Assembly: GCA_003194525.1 (NCBI GenBank)
Contig: NBIV01000195.1
Coordinates: forward strand, 102,102 to 166,101
Length of the DNA stretch: 64,000 bases
From: Gracilariopsis chorda
Lineage: Eukaryota > Rhodophyta > Florideophyceae > Gracilariales > Gracilariaceae
Direction: 5' to 3'
The notes beneath the pieces were generated by a model that ran no database searches, had not been told where the DNA came from, and was given only the letters and a program-made list of their open reading frames with translations. Within the stretch, counting starts at the first letter, position 1; each line of letters starts with the position of its first letter. Of the stretch, positions 55,728 through 64,000 are shown piece after piece. A program made the translations under genes and the position numbers.

Positions 55728-56630
55728 TGTAGTGCAATACCCGCAAGCGGGACAACACACGAAGACGTTCGGAATCTTCCTCTCACGAGGGTAACACAGC
55801 GAACGGAGCCTCTCCGGATGAGCACGACGAAGTCGGGTTGTAAAGCCGAGGCTCACGCTCACGCCAAGCGGGGAGAGTTGAAACGGTAGGATTAGGATCA
55901 CCACGAATGGGAAAACAGCCCTTCCAAGGAGTACGAGTCCACGTAAGTGGGGGAAGACGTCACGGGATTCCGGCACGAGAGACACGCGTCAGCGGTGACG
56001 AGCAACCACGTAAAGGGGTAGGAACCACGGGAGTGGGGTAAGGGAAATACGGGGGATGCCCGATTGGGGGCGACAGGGGTGTGGGCCAACGGGACCACGG
56101 AAAAAGGTACAATGGAAACCCTATACAGGGGCGAGAACACGTCGGTGGTTAATAAAGTGACAAGTGCCCAAGGCGGTGATACTCCTAGTGACGCAGGGTG
56201 GATAGGTCTACCGTTAGTAACGCGGCTTTACCTCCGAGGAGTGTAGAAGACTCGCGAAAGCGGAAAAGACTTAGAGCCAAGAACCCTGGTTGGGGAAGTT
56301 TACTCAGTGTCAGGGCGAGGTCGCCGAGCCACTATATAGTGTAGTAATCTCCCTACTGTAGCGTAGATAAATAATAAATAATAAATATAAGTTAACTAAA
56401 TGTCCACACCGTGGTGCCAACCTCCTCTTGACTATCCGTGTCACACGTGGTCCACCCACGCCTTGGGCGGCAGACGGCGCATGCACAGGTGTGCACCTGG
56501 CGCACAGCGCGGATCCACTGAGGGCTGAGGCACCCGCTAATAGCGGTAGTAATCATCAACACGCGAAAGCGGTAAGAACATCAAGTCCACAGGGCATCGC
56601 TGAGTCTTCCTCCTTGAGGATTGCACTTCA
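55728..56630 (-). repeat. 3' LTR (903 bp) of ambisense gypsy element
   Basis: Plus-strand ends TGTAGTGCAATAC and GGATTGCACTTCA, matching in layout the solo LTR at 31817-32649. It contains at least 18 short hairpins, an AT-rich block (about 56368-56392, AATAAATAATAAATAATAAA) shared with the solo LTR, and a palindromic TATA motif at 56330-56341. Confidence 0.85.
56330..56341. promoter_or_regulatory. palindromic TATA motif in LTR
   Basis: CACTATATAGTG is a perfect 12-bp palindrome. It could position transcription on either strand, towards the antisense ORF (ATG 325 bp away) or in the element's sense direction. It is missing from the solo LTR at 31.8 kb, where the equivalent place reads GCACTAAGTACTACC. 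Confidence 0.4.
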
Positions 56631-56642
56631 TATCCCCCTCCT
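56631..56642 (-). promoter_or_regulatory. polypurine tract of ambisense gypsy element
   Basis: The minus strand reads AGGAGGGGGATA directly before the LTR start TGAAGTGCAATCC. This fixes the LTR as the 3' one for the minus-strand pol. Confidence 0.7.
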
Positions 56643-56665
56643 GAGGTGCGAATACGACATCCACG

Positions 56666-58492
56666 ATGGCGACGGAAGCACCGGGCAAGGTCCTTAAATG
56701 TAAGTCCGGTTCGCCAGTTCTCCATCCCACTCTGGGTAACGAGCACCTAGCTGCGAATAGCGAATCTGCAACCAACTCTTCCGAGGTTATTCCAACAACA
56801 CGTACGCTTTTGCGGCCTTCTTCTCCGATTACTCGGCTTCCTTCATCTACGATGAACAACAACAACAGCAACGGCAACAACAACGGCAACGCTGGCAGCA
56901 ACACACCGTTACAGTACTTCTCCGGATTTCATTCCGTGCCTCTACCGCAGAGCGGTCTCTCGACTCCTTCGCAACAAACAGGCGCAAATGCGAGTGCGGC
57001 TCCCATGGGAGGGTATCTAATGGCAGCGTGGCCGTCGTACGACATGCTGGTTGGGCTGCAGCCTTCGCAACATGCGATGACTCTCCGGCTGGCGCCGTGG
57101 TTCCACCCGACTGCGGTGTTCAATGATGCGCTTCTGGCGATGTATACCGATGGAAACGGAATGCTCCCTGGTGACGTTCCGGCAATCGTGACCACTTCGT
57201 GGGATTGGCGCAATCGCATAGCGATACCCGTGCACACGGTAATCCGACGGGGTCGGGAATCAGCAGCCTCCGCGCACGCGGCGTTGGTCTTACTCGCTCA
57301 TCAACGGCTTCGCCGGGCTCCCTTTGAGTATCCCATCCCCGATGGTATGGGCTCCGACATCGGATTGTATCGCACCCAAGGTGAAATGGGGTACCTCGAC
57401 CGCCTCGCGGGTTTGGAACCACTCTTGTGGAGAAGCATTCCCGCGGCGCGCCAAGACGCGGTGTGCTGGACACGACCGATCATTCGGGCTGAATTCCGTT
57501 ATATGCGTCGCTTAGCGAGGGCCAACTTCTTGTCGATGATACGATTTGAGCGGCGAGCACGGTCCCGAGTCGGGTATTTGATTCCGTATCAGAACGTAGA
57601 AGTCGAACGCATCCGCGTGGCTAACCGACGGGGTCGGTACGTTCCGATTCCACCGTGGTGGTCGCATCTCGAAGCGTGCCGAGGTTGCTACATCGAGTTG
57701 CCTCCCGTGATCACGTATTACGGCTCATACCTCATCGAGGATCCTCATTCCGGGCTCTGGTCCGTGGTGGTCACCGAATGGGCGGTCCGCACAGCGGCTT
57801 TCATCCTCTGGGAGGTTTATGACCAGTACAGACTGTGGTTCATCCCGTTGCGGGTCCGTGCCGCCATCCGAGCGCTGAACTTACGAATCCCACTAGGTGG
57901 TGAGGCAAACGCTGACGAAGTAGCGGGGCTCCTTGATTTCATCGACCAGGTTGACTGGGCTTCAGTTCCTCTAGAGCAGAGTGGGCGTACTGCCGGTAGC
58001 CGGATACAGGATCTGTCGCCAGGGCGTCGAACTCCGCTCGCGGGGGACTTCATCTACTTCAACCCTTGGGAGGGGCATGAGATCTCCGCGGAGGAAGCGA
58101 ACTTGAGCTCCGTTTTGCACCGAGATACATCCTCGAGGGGCATCCGACCGGTTTTCGTTCACGCCGATGAGTACTACAACGTCTACGACGGTGAGGATCC
58201 GATGTTCGGCAACGAGCCCGACGAAGGTGCCGGTCACGCCGGGGCGGAGGGAGAACCATATGGTATGGATGCTCTTGGAGTCGCCCCTGCGAGTCAGCCG
58301 TCCAATCCGTCGGTCGGTCTCCCCACTGGTGGGTCCTCTACGCCAGGTGAGGCGAACGTGGCCCCTGCGGGTCAGGCTGCCGTGATCTCTCAGTTCCTCC
58401 GCCAAGTGGGGCTGGGAGGTAAGGAGGCCAGTGGCGATGTCACCGCGATGCGGGATGCTCTGATAGCCCGACTCCAGGGAAATAACCACTAA
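56666..58492 (+). CDS. 608-codon ORF antisense to pol, unknown family
   Basis: ATG at 56666, 36 bp inside the 3' LTR edge; stop at 58492, 213 bp from the convergent pol end. No stop or shift in 1.8 kb, while pol is broken repeatedly. The first 100 residues are Ser/Thr/Pro/Asn-rich (MNNNNSNGNNNGNAGSN). Residues about 140-430 form a Trp/Tyr/Arg-rich, probably folded region (TSWDWRNRIAIPVHTVIRRG, RRGRYVPIPPWWSHLEACRG, WEVYDQYRLWFIPLRVRAAI). The last 120 are acidic, then Gly/Pro/Ala-rich and end QGNNH. There is no knuckle, protease, signal peptide or clear transmembrane helix. It could be a structural (Gag-like) or regulatory protein. Antisense ORFs before the 3' LTR are known in some plant Ty3/gypsy lineages, but I recognise no similarity. 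Confidence 0.7.
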   Translation: MATEAPGKVLKCKSGSPVLHPTLGNEHLAANSESATNSSEVIPTTRTLLRPSSPITRLPSSTMNNNNSNGNNNGNAGSNTPLQYFSGFHSVPLPQSGLSTPSQQTGANASAAPMGGYLMAAWPSYDMLVGLQPSQHAMTLRLAPWFHPTAVFNDALLAMYTDGNGMLPGDVPAIVTTSWDWRNRIAIPVHTVIRRGRESAASAHAALVLLAHQRLRRAPFEYPIPDGMGSDIGLYRTQGEMGYLDRLAGLEPLLWRSIPAARQDAVCWTRPIIRAEFRYMRRLARANFLSMIRFERRARSRVGYLIPYQNVEVERIRVANRRGRYVPIPPWWSHLEACRGCYIELPPVITYYGSYLIEDPHSGLWSVVVTEWAVRTAAFILWEVYDQYRLWFIPLRVRAAIRALNLRIPLGGEANADEVAGLLDFIDQVDWASVPLEQSGRTAGSRIQDLSPGRRTPLAGDFIYFNPWEGHEISAEEANLSSVLHRDTSSRGIRPVFVHADEYYNVYDGEDPMFGNEPDEGAGHAGAEGEPYGMDALGVAPASQPSNPSVGLPTGGSSTPGEANVAPAGQAAVISQFLRQVGLGGKEASGDVTAMRDALIARLQGNNH

Positions 58493-58705
58493 TGTGGGGG
58501 CAGTTCCAACCCGTAAGGGGGCGTGTTCCCTCACCAAGGGGGGGAAACCTTGTGACGTAGTGTAGTCCTTCGACTAGTCGGTGTTCCATCGATCGTATCG
58601 AATAAAATCCAAGTTGACTTGTGTTCCTTCTTCTTTCCTTTCCTTTCTTCTTTTCCACACCACAGCTCCGTCCTTCATTTCCTTCCTTTCACCGCAGTGG
58701 CTTGC
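58493..58705. other. gap between convergent ORFs
   Basis: 213 bp between the stop of the plus-strand ORF and the stop of pol. It contains hairpins (CCCGTAAGGG, about 58510-58519) and a pyrimidine-rich stretch (58620-58690, CTTCTTTCC repeats) that reads as a purine tract on the pol strand. It probably holds both 3' ends. Confidence 0.5.
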
Positions 58706-59266
58706 TTATCCCACTTGGGCGTTTATCACCGATGCCGGGATTCCCGTTCGTGTTCTGCGATGATATGACACCACTTTCGAACGTGGGAGGTGCTCTATCG
58801 GCTCATCCGAATCATATTCGGGCCCGAAACCGTACCAGCGTACGCGGTACTGGATGTAACCATCTGGATGGTAAGAATGTTCCACAATGTGGTCAACAAC
58901 AAACTCCTGTTTGTAGACTTCCCGGCCTCGCCGTGTTCGCACTATCGCGTCCTGCACGGCAGGCTCCACCACCACTGTTGGGTGTTGGACAGTCTTCCCC
59001 GGAAGGGGCATGGCTTGGTACTGCCTGTCCATGCCCTTTGAGGGGTCATTAACCGGTTTCCGGGTAGGTTCATCCGTTTCGCGGGTCTGGAGGTCCTCGG
59101 CACGGCCGTTTGCGTCGACCACTTGATGGTGCGTATCGGGACCCTTGCTGTGGGTTAAAGTATCCCGCTTCGCGGTTTCTTCACTCCTTGAGGGGGCTTC
59201 TATTGACGATACCCTTTGAGGGGCTTCTAACGCATCTGAAAGATGAGCATCTGGGTCGCGAACCAC
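58706..59266 (-). pseudogene. chromodomain tail of integrase
   Basis: Near 58760-58915 the minus strand encodes EFVVDHIVEHSYHPDGYIQY, RVRWYGFGPEYDSDEPIEHL and SKVVSYHRR. This is the chromodomain pattern (V-x-x-I; Y-x-V-x-W-x-G-[YF]; W/D-x-P-x-x-[HN]L). In chromoviruses it reads histone marks and steers integration. It is linked to the integrase by a long Ser/Thr/Pro/Arg-rich spacer and is in a different frame from it, so one shift lies between 59181 and 59266. The usual tryptophan before EP is replaced (SDEPIEHL). Confidence 0.8.
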
Positions 59267-61399
59267 AGGTTTGTGTGTAGATATCCGTCTTGACGGGGTG
59301 CTTCAGACGACGAAGTCGGTTGCACCACGGTGCGTCGTACAGTACGCGTCGACTCGCCTCGGGCGGTAATTGGTGCCTTTGCCGTCCGTAAGGTGTCGGG
59401 GTCACGTGCCGTTTGCAACGGATGGTCGAGGGTTGTCCGCGCCGTGTTGCGTTCTGCCTCCTCACGTGAGGGCGGTTGCAACGGTGCTGCCGGTGTGTTG
59501 TCTCGCTTCGGCGACGAAGTATTTCCGTCTTTGACGTGCTTTCCTTCCGGAGTGACCGGTGCGACTTTGGCGACACTGTCGGATCAACAGAGACACTCGG
59601 AGTGAGTTCGCGACTGCGCGATGGTCCTAAACCAGAACCCAGCTTGCTGGTCGTTTTCCTTCCGTCCTGTACGGTGTGCTTGCCCGGCCTGGCCGGTGTG
59701 TTCTGCCGTGCAGTAGTAGTTATCACGTCCGTTGTAGTCGGCTCAGAGGATCCCGCGAGGGCCTGCTCTGCACTATCCAGCGTAGCTGTTGTTGACGAAC
59801 CGTGACCCACGGAATGCGGATCAACGCTCGACGGCACAGCCGGTTCAGTATCGCGAACGCGAATAGTTTCCTGCAACGATTTCACTTTGGCGAAAGACTT
59901 CCCACTGCGTGGTGCATTTTGACGACTAGAATCCCGGTGGGGAGTGCGATCTGGCGCAGATGCGGTAGAAATTCCTCGAGAGGGTTCAGCGGGAGCTGTA
60001 GCGCGCAAATGCGAAGATGGCACGTCAGTAGACGGAATTCTCGGTCCACTATTGTCCTTTTCGATGTTTCCGGAGGTCCGTGCACCACGGTTGTCATGAC
60101 GCGACGAAGCGGTTTCAGTCTCTCGACGAGAGTTAGGGTTCTCCTCCCCCTCCTTAGATGGAGCGGCATGGGGAGTTGTAGAAGCGCCCAAACTGTGGGG
60201 ATAGACACCGCGCGGTGGCGTTAGAGAAGAAAGGCCATTCGGGCCTGCGTCCGATAAACACGGTATATCTGAGAGTCCCCTTGAACGGTGTGGCAACACA
60301 GAAGGCCTGTTAACCACAGATGTGGGTTGTTCCACTGGGGTGTGTTGGTTCTCATCTTGGTAAGCAACCTCTACGGAAGGTGGCGGTGCCATAACAGCGC
60401 GATCGCGGGAAATCCGCTCATGAGCATCCTTCATTTCCACCACTAAGGTGTCGTTATCCACTGATATGACCTTGTAGGTACCGTCCGCGACGGGTGAGAG
60501 CTTATGCCGTTTCTCCTTATCAGGGTTCCAGTGCTCCTTACGGACGAAGACGTAGTCACCCTCCGTAATTGGCGGTGCTGTACCTCGTACACGAGAGTCA
60601 AAATCACGCTTGTACGCGGCCTGTGTTCGTGCCATGGAGCTCCGGGCGACCGCGATTAACTTCGTAACCACGCTTTCCATCGTTGGCGATAATCCTTCAC
60701 GGAAGGGAAGTTTGCCAGCGTAGGCTGGGGTTCCAACGCTACGGCGGGCGGATGACGCGAAAGTACCAATTCAAATGGAGTCAAACCCGTTGTACGGTGT
60801 ACCTGTGTGTTATACGCAAACGTCAAGGCGTCAGTGTACAGGTCCCATGTTTTGGGGTGATCAGCAACGTAAGAACGGAGAGAGGCTAACAGCGTTCGGT
60901 TAAACCGCACGACTTGCCCATTACACTGGGGGTGGTAGGTCTTTGTGAACAGATTCTTGATATCGAGAATCCGACACACGTCCTCAAAGAATCGCGATGC
61001 GAATTGCTTTCCGTTATCGGATAGAATGTTAACCGGTGGTCCGTAGACAAATACCCAATGGGTGAAGAAGGCTTGCGCCACCGCGAAAGCGGATATCTTC
61101 CGTAAAGGTACGGTGCGAACCAACTTGGAGAAACGATCCGTGATAACGAGTAAAAACTTATGTCCACGCTTTGTGGTGAGCAGCGGTCCCAAGAGGTCAA
61201 TTGCGACAAACTCGAGAGGGGCCGTGCTGGAAATAACTTCAACTTCGTTGAGTGCTTCCGGAGTTTGACCCGGTTTTTGGCACACTCCGTGCATGACCGC
61301 ACAGTGGCGTAGCAGTCCACAGCCATGGCTGGCCAATAGTAACTCCGTCGCAACGTGAGGTAAAGTTTCCGTCCACCGGCGTGTCCCCAAGGTTTGCAT
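59181..61399 (-). pseudogene. integrase with long disordered linker
   Basis: Zinc module RRSYYWPAM ... CTECAKN lies in one frame near 61270-61353. The core follows with AIDLLGPL, LSDNGKQF and YHPQCNGQVVRFNRT. The catalytic glutamate of the usual Q-V-E-R-F-N is valine here (codon at 60908-60910, GTG for GAG), so this copy cannot integrate. The C-terminal domain (TEGDYVFVRKEHW ... GTYKVISVDNDTLVV, about 60410-60580) leads into roughly 330 residues rich in Ser, Thr, Pro and Arg before the chromodomain. Such a long spacer is unusual; chromodomains normally sit close to the integrase core. Frame changes occur near 61290 and 60660. Confidence 0.8.
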
Positions 61400-61492
61400 A
61401 GTGCGACAAGTGCAACACTCTAGATTGTAAAGTATGCGGTACCACTACCTGTGGGGTTTTTTAAACCGTCCTGACGAGGTATCCAACATTAT

Positions 61493-63054
61493 TCACCTCG
61501 AAAGGGAGTTGCGCACCGCCATTAAGTCGGGCGCGAATCTGAGTACAGAAGGGATCACCTTGTTGTTCTCTGACCATCTCCTCCGGGGGTATTGGCACGA
61601 AATTACCCGGTGGGGTTTCTGAGCATCGTCCGAGACGAGTAGTGCGTCCAGTTCATCATCCGATTCCGGTTCTTCATCCGAGTTATCGAGTTCACGGTCC
61701 GGGTTCTCCGGTTCTCGACCGTCGACGACGAAGCAAGGAATGTCCTCGTCCCCAGCGGGTAGAGTTTCACCATCCGTGGGTAAACGCGACAGCGCGTCCG
61801 CCTGAGCGTTCTTTGTGCCCTTCTTGTAGATCACCTCGAAGTCGAATTCCGCAAGGCGGAGCCTCCAACGCATTAAGCGGCCTGACGGTTCAGAGACTGT
61901 CATGAGCCATCGTAATGACGAGTGATCCGTGTAAACGGTGAAGTGCACACCCATAAGATAGGGGCGGAGAGTGGAGAGTGCCCACACAACTGCAAGACAC
62001 TCTTTCTCCGAGACAGATTAATTCCGATCGTGAACATTCAGTGAGCGTGACCAGTACCCAATAGGGGTTCGTTCTCCTTCGGAAGTTGTCTGAAAGAGAG
62101 CGCAACCTACTTGGTAATCACTAGCATCCGTGTCTACGGTAAATGGTAGTCCGTGTTTCGGTAACGATAAGATCGGTGCTGATGTTACAGCCTCCTTGAG
62201 GGAGTTAAACGCCTTCGTCTCGACGGACGTAAAGGGTTCCAATTTCGGTGGTTGGCCTTTCCGCAAGAGCGCGTTCAAGGGTGCTGAGATATCTGCGCAA
62301 TTCGGGATAAACCGTCGATAGACGTTGACTAATCCTAGAAAGGAGCGAAGTTCTTTTTGAGTGGCGGGTTCCTTCGCTTGACGGAGCGACTTAACTCGAG
62401 CTTCCTCGATCATCACACGCCCAGGGCGGATTATGTGGCCCAGATACTTCACTGTATCTGTAAAGAACTCACATTTCCTCAACTTGAGAGTAACTCCAGC
62501 TTCACGTAGAGTGGTCATGATATCTCTCACGTGTGTGAGGTGGTCATCCAGATTATCTGAGAATACTATGATATCGTCCAGGTAGACGAGGCATGTACGC
62601 CATTTGAAGCGATCCAGTACTATGTCGATAGCACGCTGGAAGTAGCAGGAGCATTGGTCAAAAACAAAAGGCATCCGTTTGAAACGGTAGAGTCCGGAGT
62701 GACAGACAAAAGCAGTCTTGTCACGGTCTGTTCCCTGACGGGCACCTGCCAGTATCCCCAATTGGCGTCTAGAGCCGTGAAAACGGTAGCATTCCGAGTG
62801 AATCGATGTACTCATCCATTCGTGGGATCGGGTACACATCCTTGATGGTTACGGCGTTCAGTCGACGGTAGTCGATGCAAAAGCGCCAGATCCATCCGTT
62901 TTCGGAGCCATACCACTGGGGATGCCCACGGCGACTGAGCCGGTTCTATTACTCCAGCTCGGAGCATCTTTTCCACTTGGAATTCTTCCTCTTCTCGAGC
63001 ATTAGGGCCTGCCCTATAGGGGTGCTGAGCGATCGGCCTGGTATCAGGTAGCAA
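61493..63054 (-). pseudogene. reverse transcriptase and RNase H
   Basis: Landmarks: IAQHPYRAGPNAREEEEFQV and MLRAGVIEPAQSPWASPVV (63054-62930). Two single-base losses lie around 62900-62930, then FCIDYRRLNAVTIKDVYPIP. Next are the active site LVYLDDIIVFSDN (codons for YLDD at 62573-62584), KYLGHII and FLGLVNVYRRFIPN (to about 62320), then RNase H with TVDTDASDYQVG, a TAA at about 62019-62021, and YTDHSSLRWLM ... ADALSRLP (to 61790). Standard Ty3/gypsy order. About four breaks. Confidence 0.85.
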
Positions 63055-63275
63055 GTCAATCCGGTGCTCCGTTGTAGTAATCCTCCCCTAGGGAGCCATC
63101 CCACATCGTGGTGAAATTCTGTAGCATCTCACGGAGACGTTCACGGTTGCGATTCCGGCACATGACCGAGGTCAAGTTCCTCGAGTTCTTTCACGGGATC
63201 AATCCGGTCGTAACTCGTTGGACCGGCTTAGCATCCGAGCATTTCGGCATTTGGACGGCAGTGTCCTCCCCCTCC

Positions 63276-63996
63276 TTAGAAGTGAACGAGACCGAGGACA
63301 TCGGCGGCGGTCATTCTCGTGGGAACCATCGCGGCTGGGGTGGGGCAATTACCGAACCAATGACTTGGTTTTTCACCAGTGACTGGGGCGTAGAGCCTAG
63401 ATTGGCGACCAGCACGTTGAAACGGTTTATCGGGCTCAATTTGAGCTACTCCATTCGCCACGGCGAGTTGATACCTATCATATAAGGATGAAAGGGGTTG
63501 AATTACTCGTAAACCGTGTTGACGGGAAGTGACTCGTACCCAAACTTGGGATTCCGGTGGAAGTTGGACAGACGGCAACGCGAGCTTTGTAGAGTCCCGG
63601 GAAGCCGGTGGGGGTTCCTGCGCAGCAGGTAATGGAACGTGCTTCTTCGAGGCACGTCGTAGAGGACGACGTAAGATCGAAACGGAGGAGCCGTCTTCCA
63701 TTTCCACACGTCTTAGACGGGGCCTGATGGCATCGACGAATCTGTCACAGAAGTCGCATCCCAAGATCAAAGGGGCGGCAAGTTTCCGACAAACAATAAA
63801 GTTGAGTTTCACAAGAAGGAGCCAAGGCGCACGACCAGGTCGATTGTCCCAACCGTTGATAACGGTTATCATTCGCATCCGCGACATCCGGTATCACGCC
63901 ATGGCGGATCTGAGACTGCAACGACGGTGGCAGGAGCGACTCAACGATGAAGTTCGGGCCTGCACCTGTGTCCAAAACAGTGAGAACTCGCACCAT
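63276..63996 (-). pseudogene. retropepsin-like protease at window edge
   Basis: VLTVLDTGAGPNFI (catalytic D-T-G at 63964-63972) opens the domain. After a frameshift near 63860-63890 it continues KLAAPLILGCDFCDRFVDAI, the second conserved part of gypsy proteases (ILGCDF). It then runs as a linker to the reverse transcriptase. The window ends just upstream, so Gag is not visible. Confidence 0.8.
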
Positions 63997-64000
63997 AAAC

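Larger units (their letters stand above)
55728..64000 (-). mobile_element. Ty3/gypsy chromodomain retrotransposon with antisense ORF (right end outside window)
   Basis: On the minus strand the order is protease (at the window edge), reverse transcriptase, RNase H, integrase, long linker, chromodomain, then a plus-strand 608-codon ORF, a polypurine tract and the 3' LTR (55728-56630). It interrupts the gag relic; the flank before the LTR is GCTGT. Mini-hairpins are spread over LTR, ORF and pol alike, which marks both strands' genes as belonging to one element. Gag and the 5' LTR must lie beyond 64000. Confidence 0.8.

Noticed and set aside
57120..58537. Minus-strand frames overlapping the 608-codon ORF (up to 188 codons)
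   Set aside because: Arg/Pro-rich shadow frames caused by GC-rich codons of the plus-strand ORF; no domain.
59330..60224. Plus-strand frames over the integrase linker
   Set aside because: Mirror frames of the minus-strand Ser/Thr/Pro/Arg-rich linker; no start context or domain.
1..64000. CRISPR arrays, bacterial operons, rRNA or tRNA genes
   Set aside because: No regularly spaced repeats, no cloverleaf I could support, no rRNA-like sequence; gene style and transposons are eukaryotic.

Overview
The window looks like a transposon-rich eukaryotic nuclear genome with few introns in its host genes. It holds nested LTR retrotransposons, Helitron-like elements, a SWR1-type chromatin remodeller relic, C2H2 zinc-finger proteins, TATATAAG promoter boxes and short secreted proteins. 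A compact multicellular alga such as a florideophyte red alga would fit. That assignment is an inference from style of gene content, not from a diagnostic gene. Roughly three quarters of the 64 kb is mobile DNA, most of it broken.

Left part (1-15.5 kb): a degenerate Helitron-like copy A on the minus strand (191-4808) faces a 5'-end fragment, copy C, on the plus strand (5736-7700), with CTG-rich repeats between them. Copy C abuts the 3' end of a wrecked SWR1/SRCAP/PIE1-type ATPase gene (7706-12530, minus) whose Walker A motif is destroyed. A further Helitron N-terminal fragment, copy D (13.4-14.2 kb), and a receptor-like fragment (14.6-15.5 kb, minus) follow.

Middle (15.9-34.4 kb): a plus-strand Ty1/copia element (15860-26920, LTRs of about 375 bp) carries a second, minus-strand copia element (16744-21280, two 213-bp LTRs, target duplication CAAAC, primer site complementary to the initiator tRNA-Met anticodon arm). 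Removing the insert restores the host ORF in frame. Next is an AT-rich Ty3/gypsy element (27048-34399, 361-bp LTRs), itself hit by an 833-bp solo LTR (31817-32649, duplication CCTTG). The copia and gypsy elements share two odd features. Each has a 5' ORF with two C2H2 fingers of the CX2CX11-12HX5H kind before gag, and each has putative introns that split the start codon as A|TG, so that AUG would exist only after splicing.

Host-like island (34.4-47 kb): a repeat-containing acidic protein (35202-35816), a C2H2 protein (38334-38804), a secreted eight-cysteine protein (39914-40310, minus), a secreted metallo-beta-lactamase-fold protein (43191-44312) and an F-box/LRR-like protein (44797-46431). 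It also holds two 184-bp copies of a hAT-type MITE and a LINE tail relic.

Right part (47.9-64 kb): a gag relic is split by a nearly full Helitron-like copy B (48839-55438, minus, Rep HUH and PIF1 helicase remnants). It is then interrupted again by a chromodomain Ty3/gypsy element (55728 to beyond the window end, pol on minus). This last element is the most unusual object here. Between the end of pol and the 3' LTR it holds a completely open 608-codon ORF on the opposite strand, although pol itself is broken many times. The whole element, and its relative the solo LTR at 31.8 kb, is studded with mini-hairpins of 3-8 bp stems and 2-5 nt loops. Their positions are shared between the two LTRs while the stem sequences differ in a compensating way.
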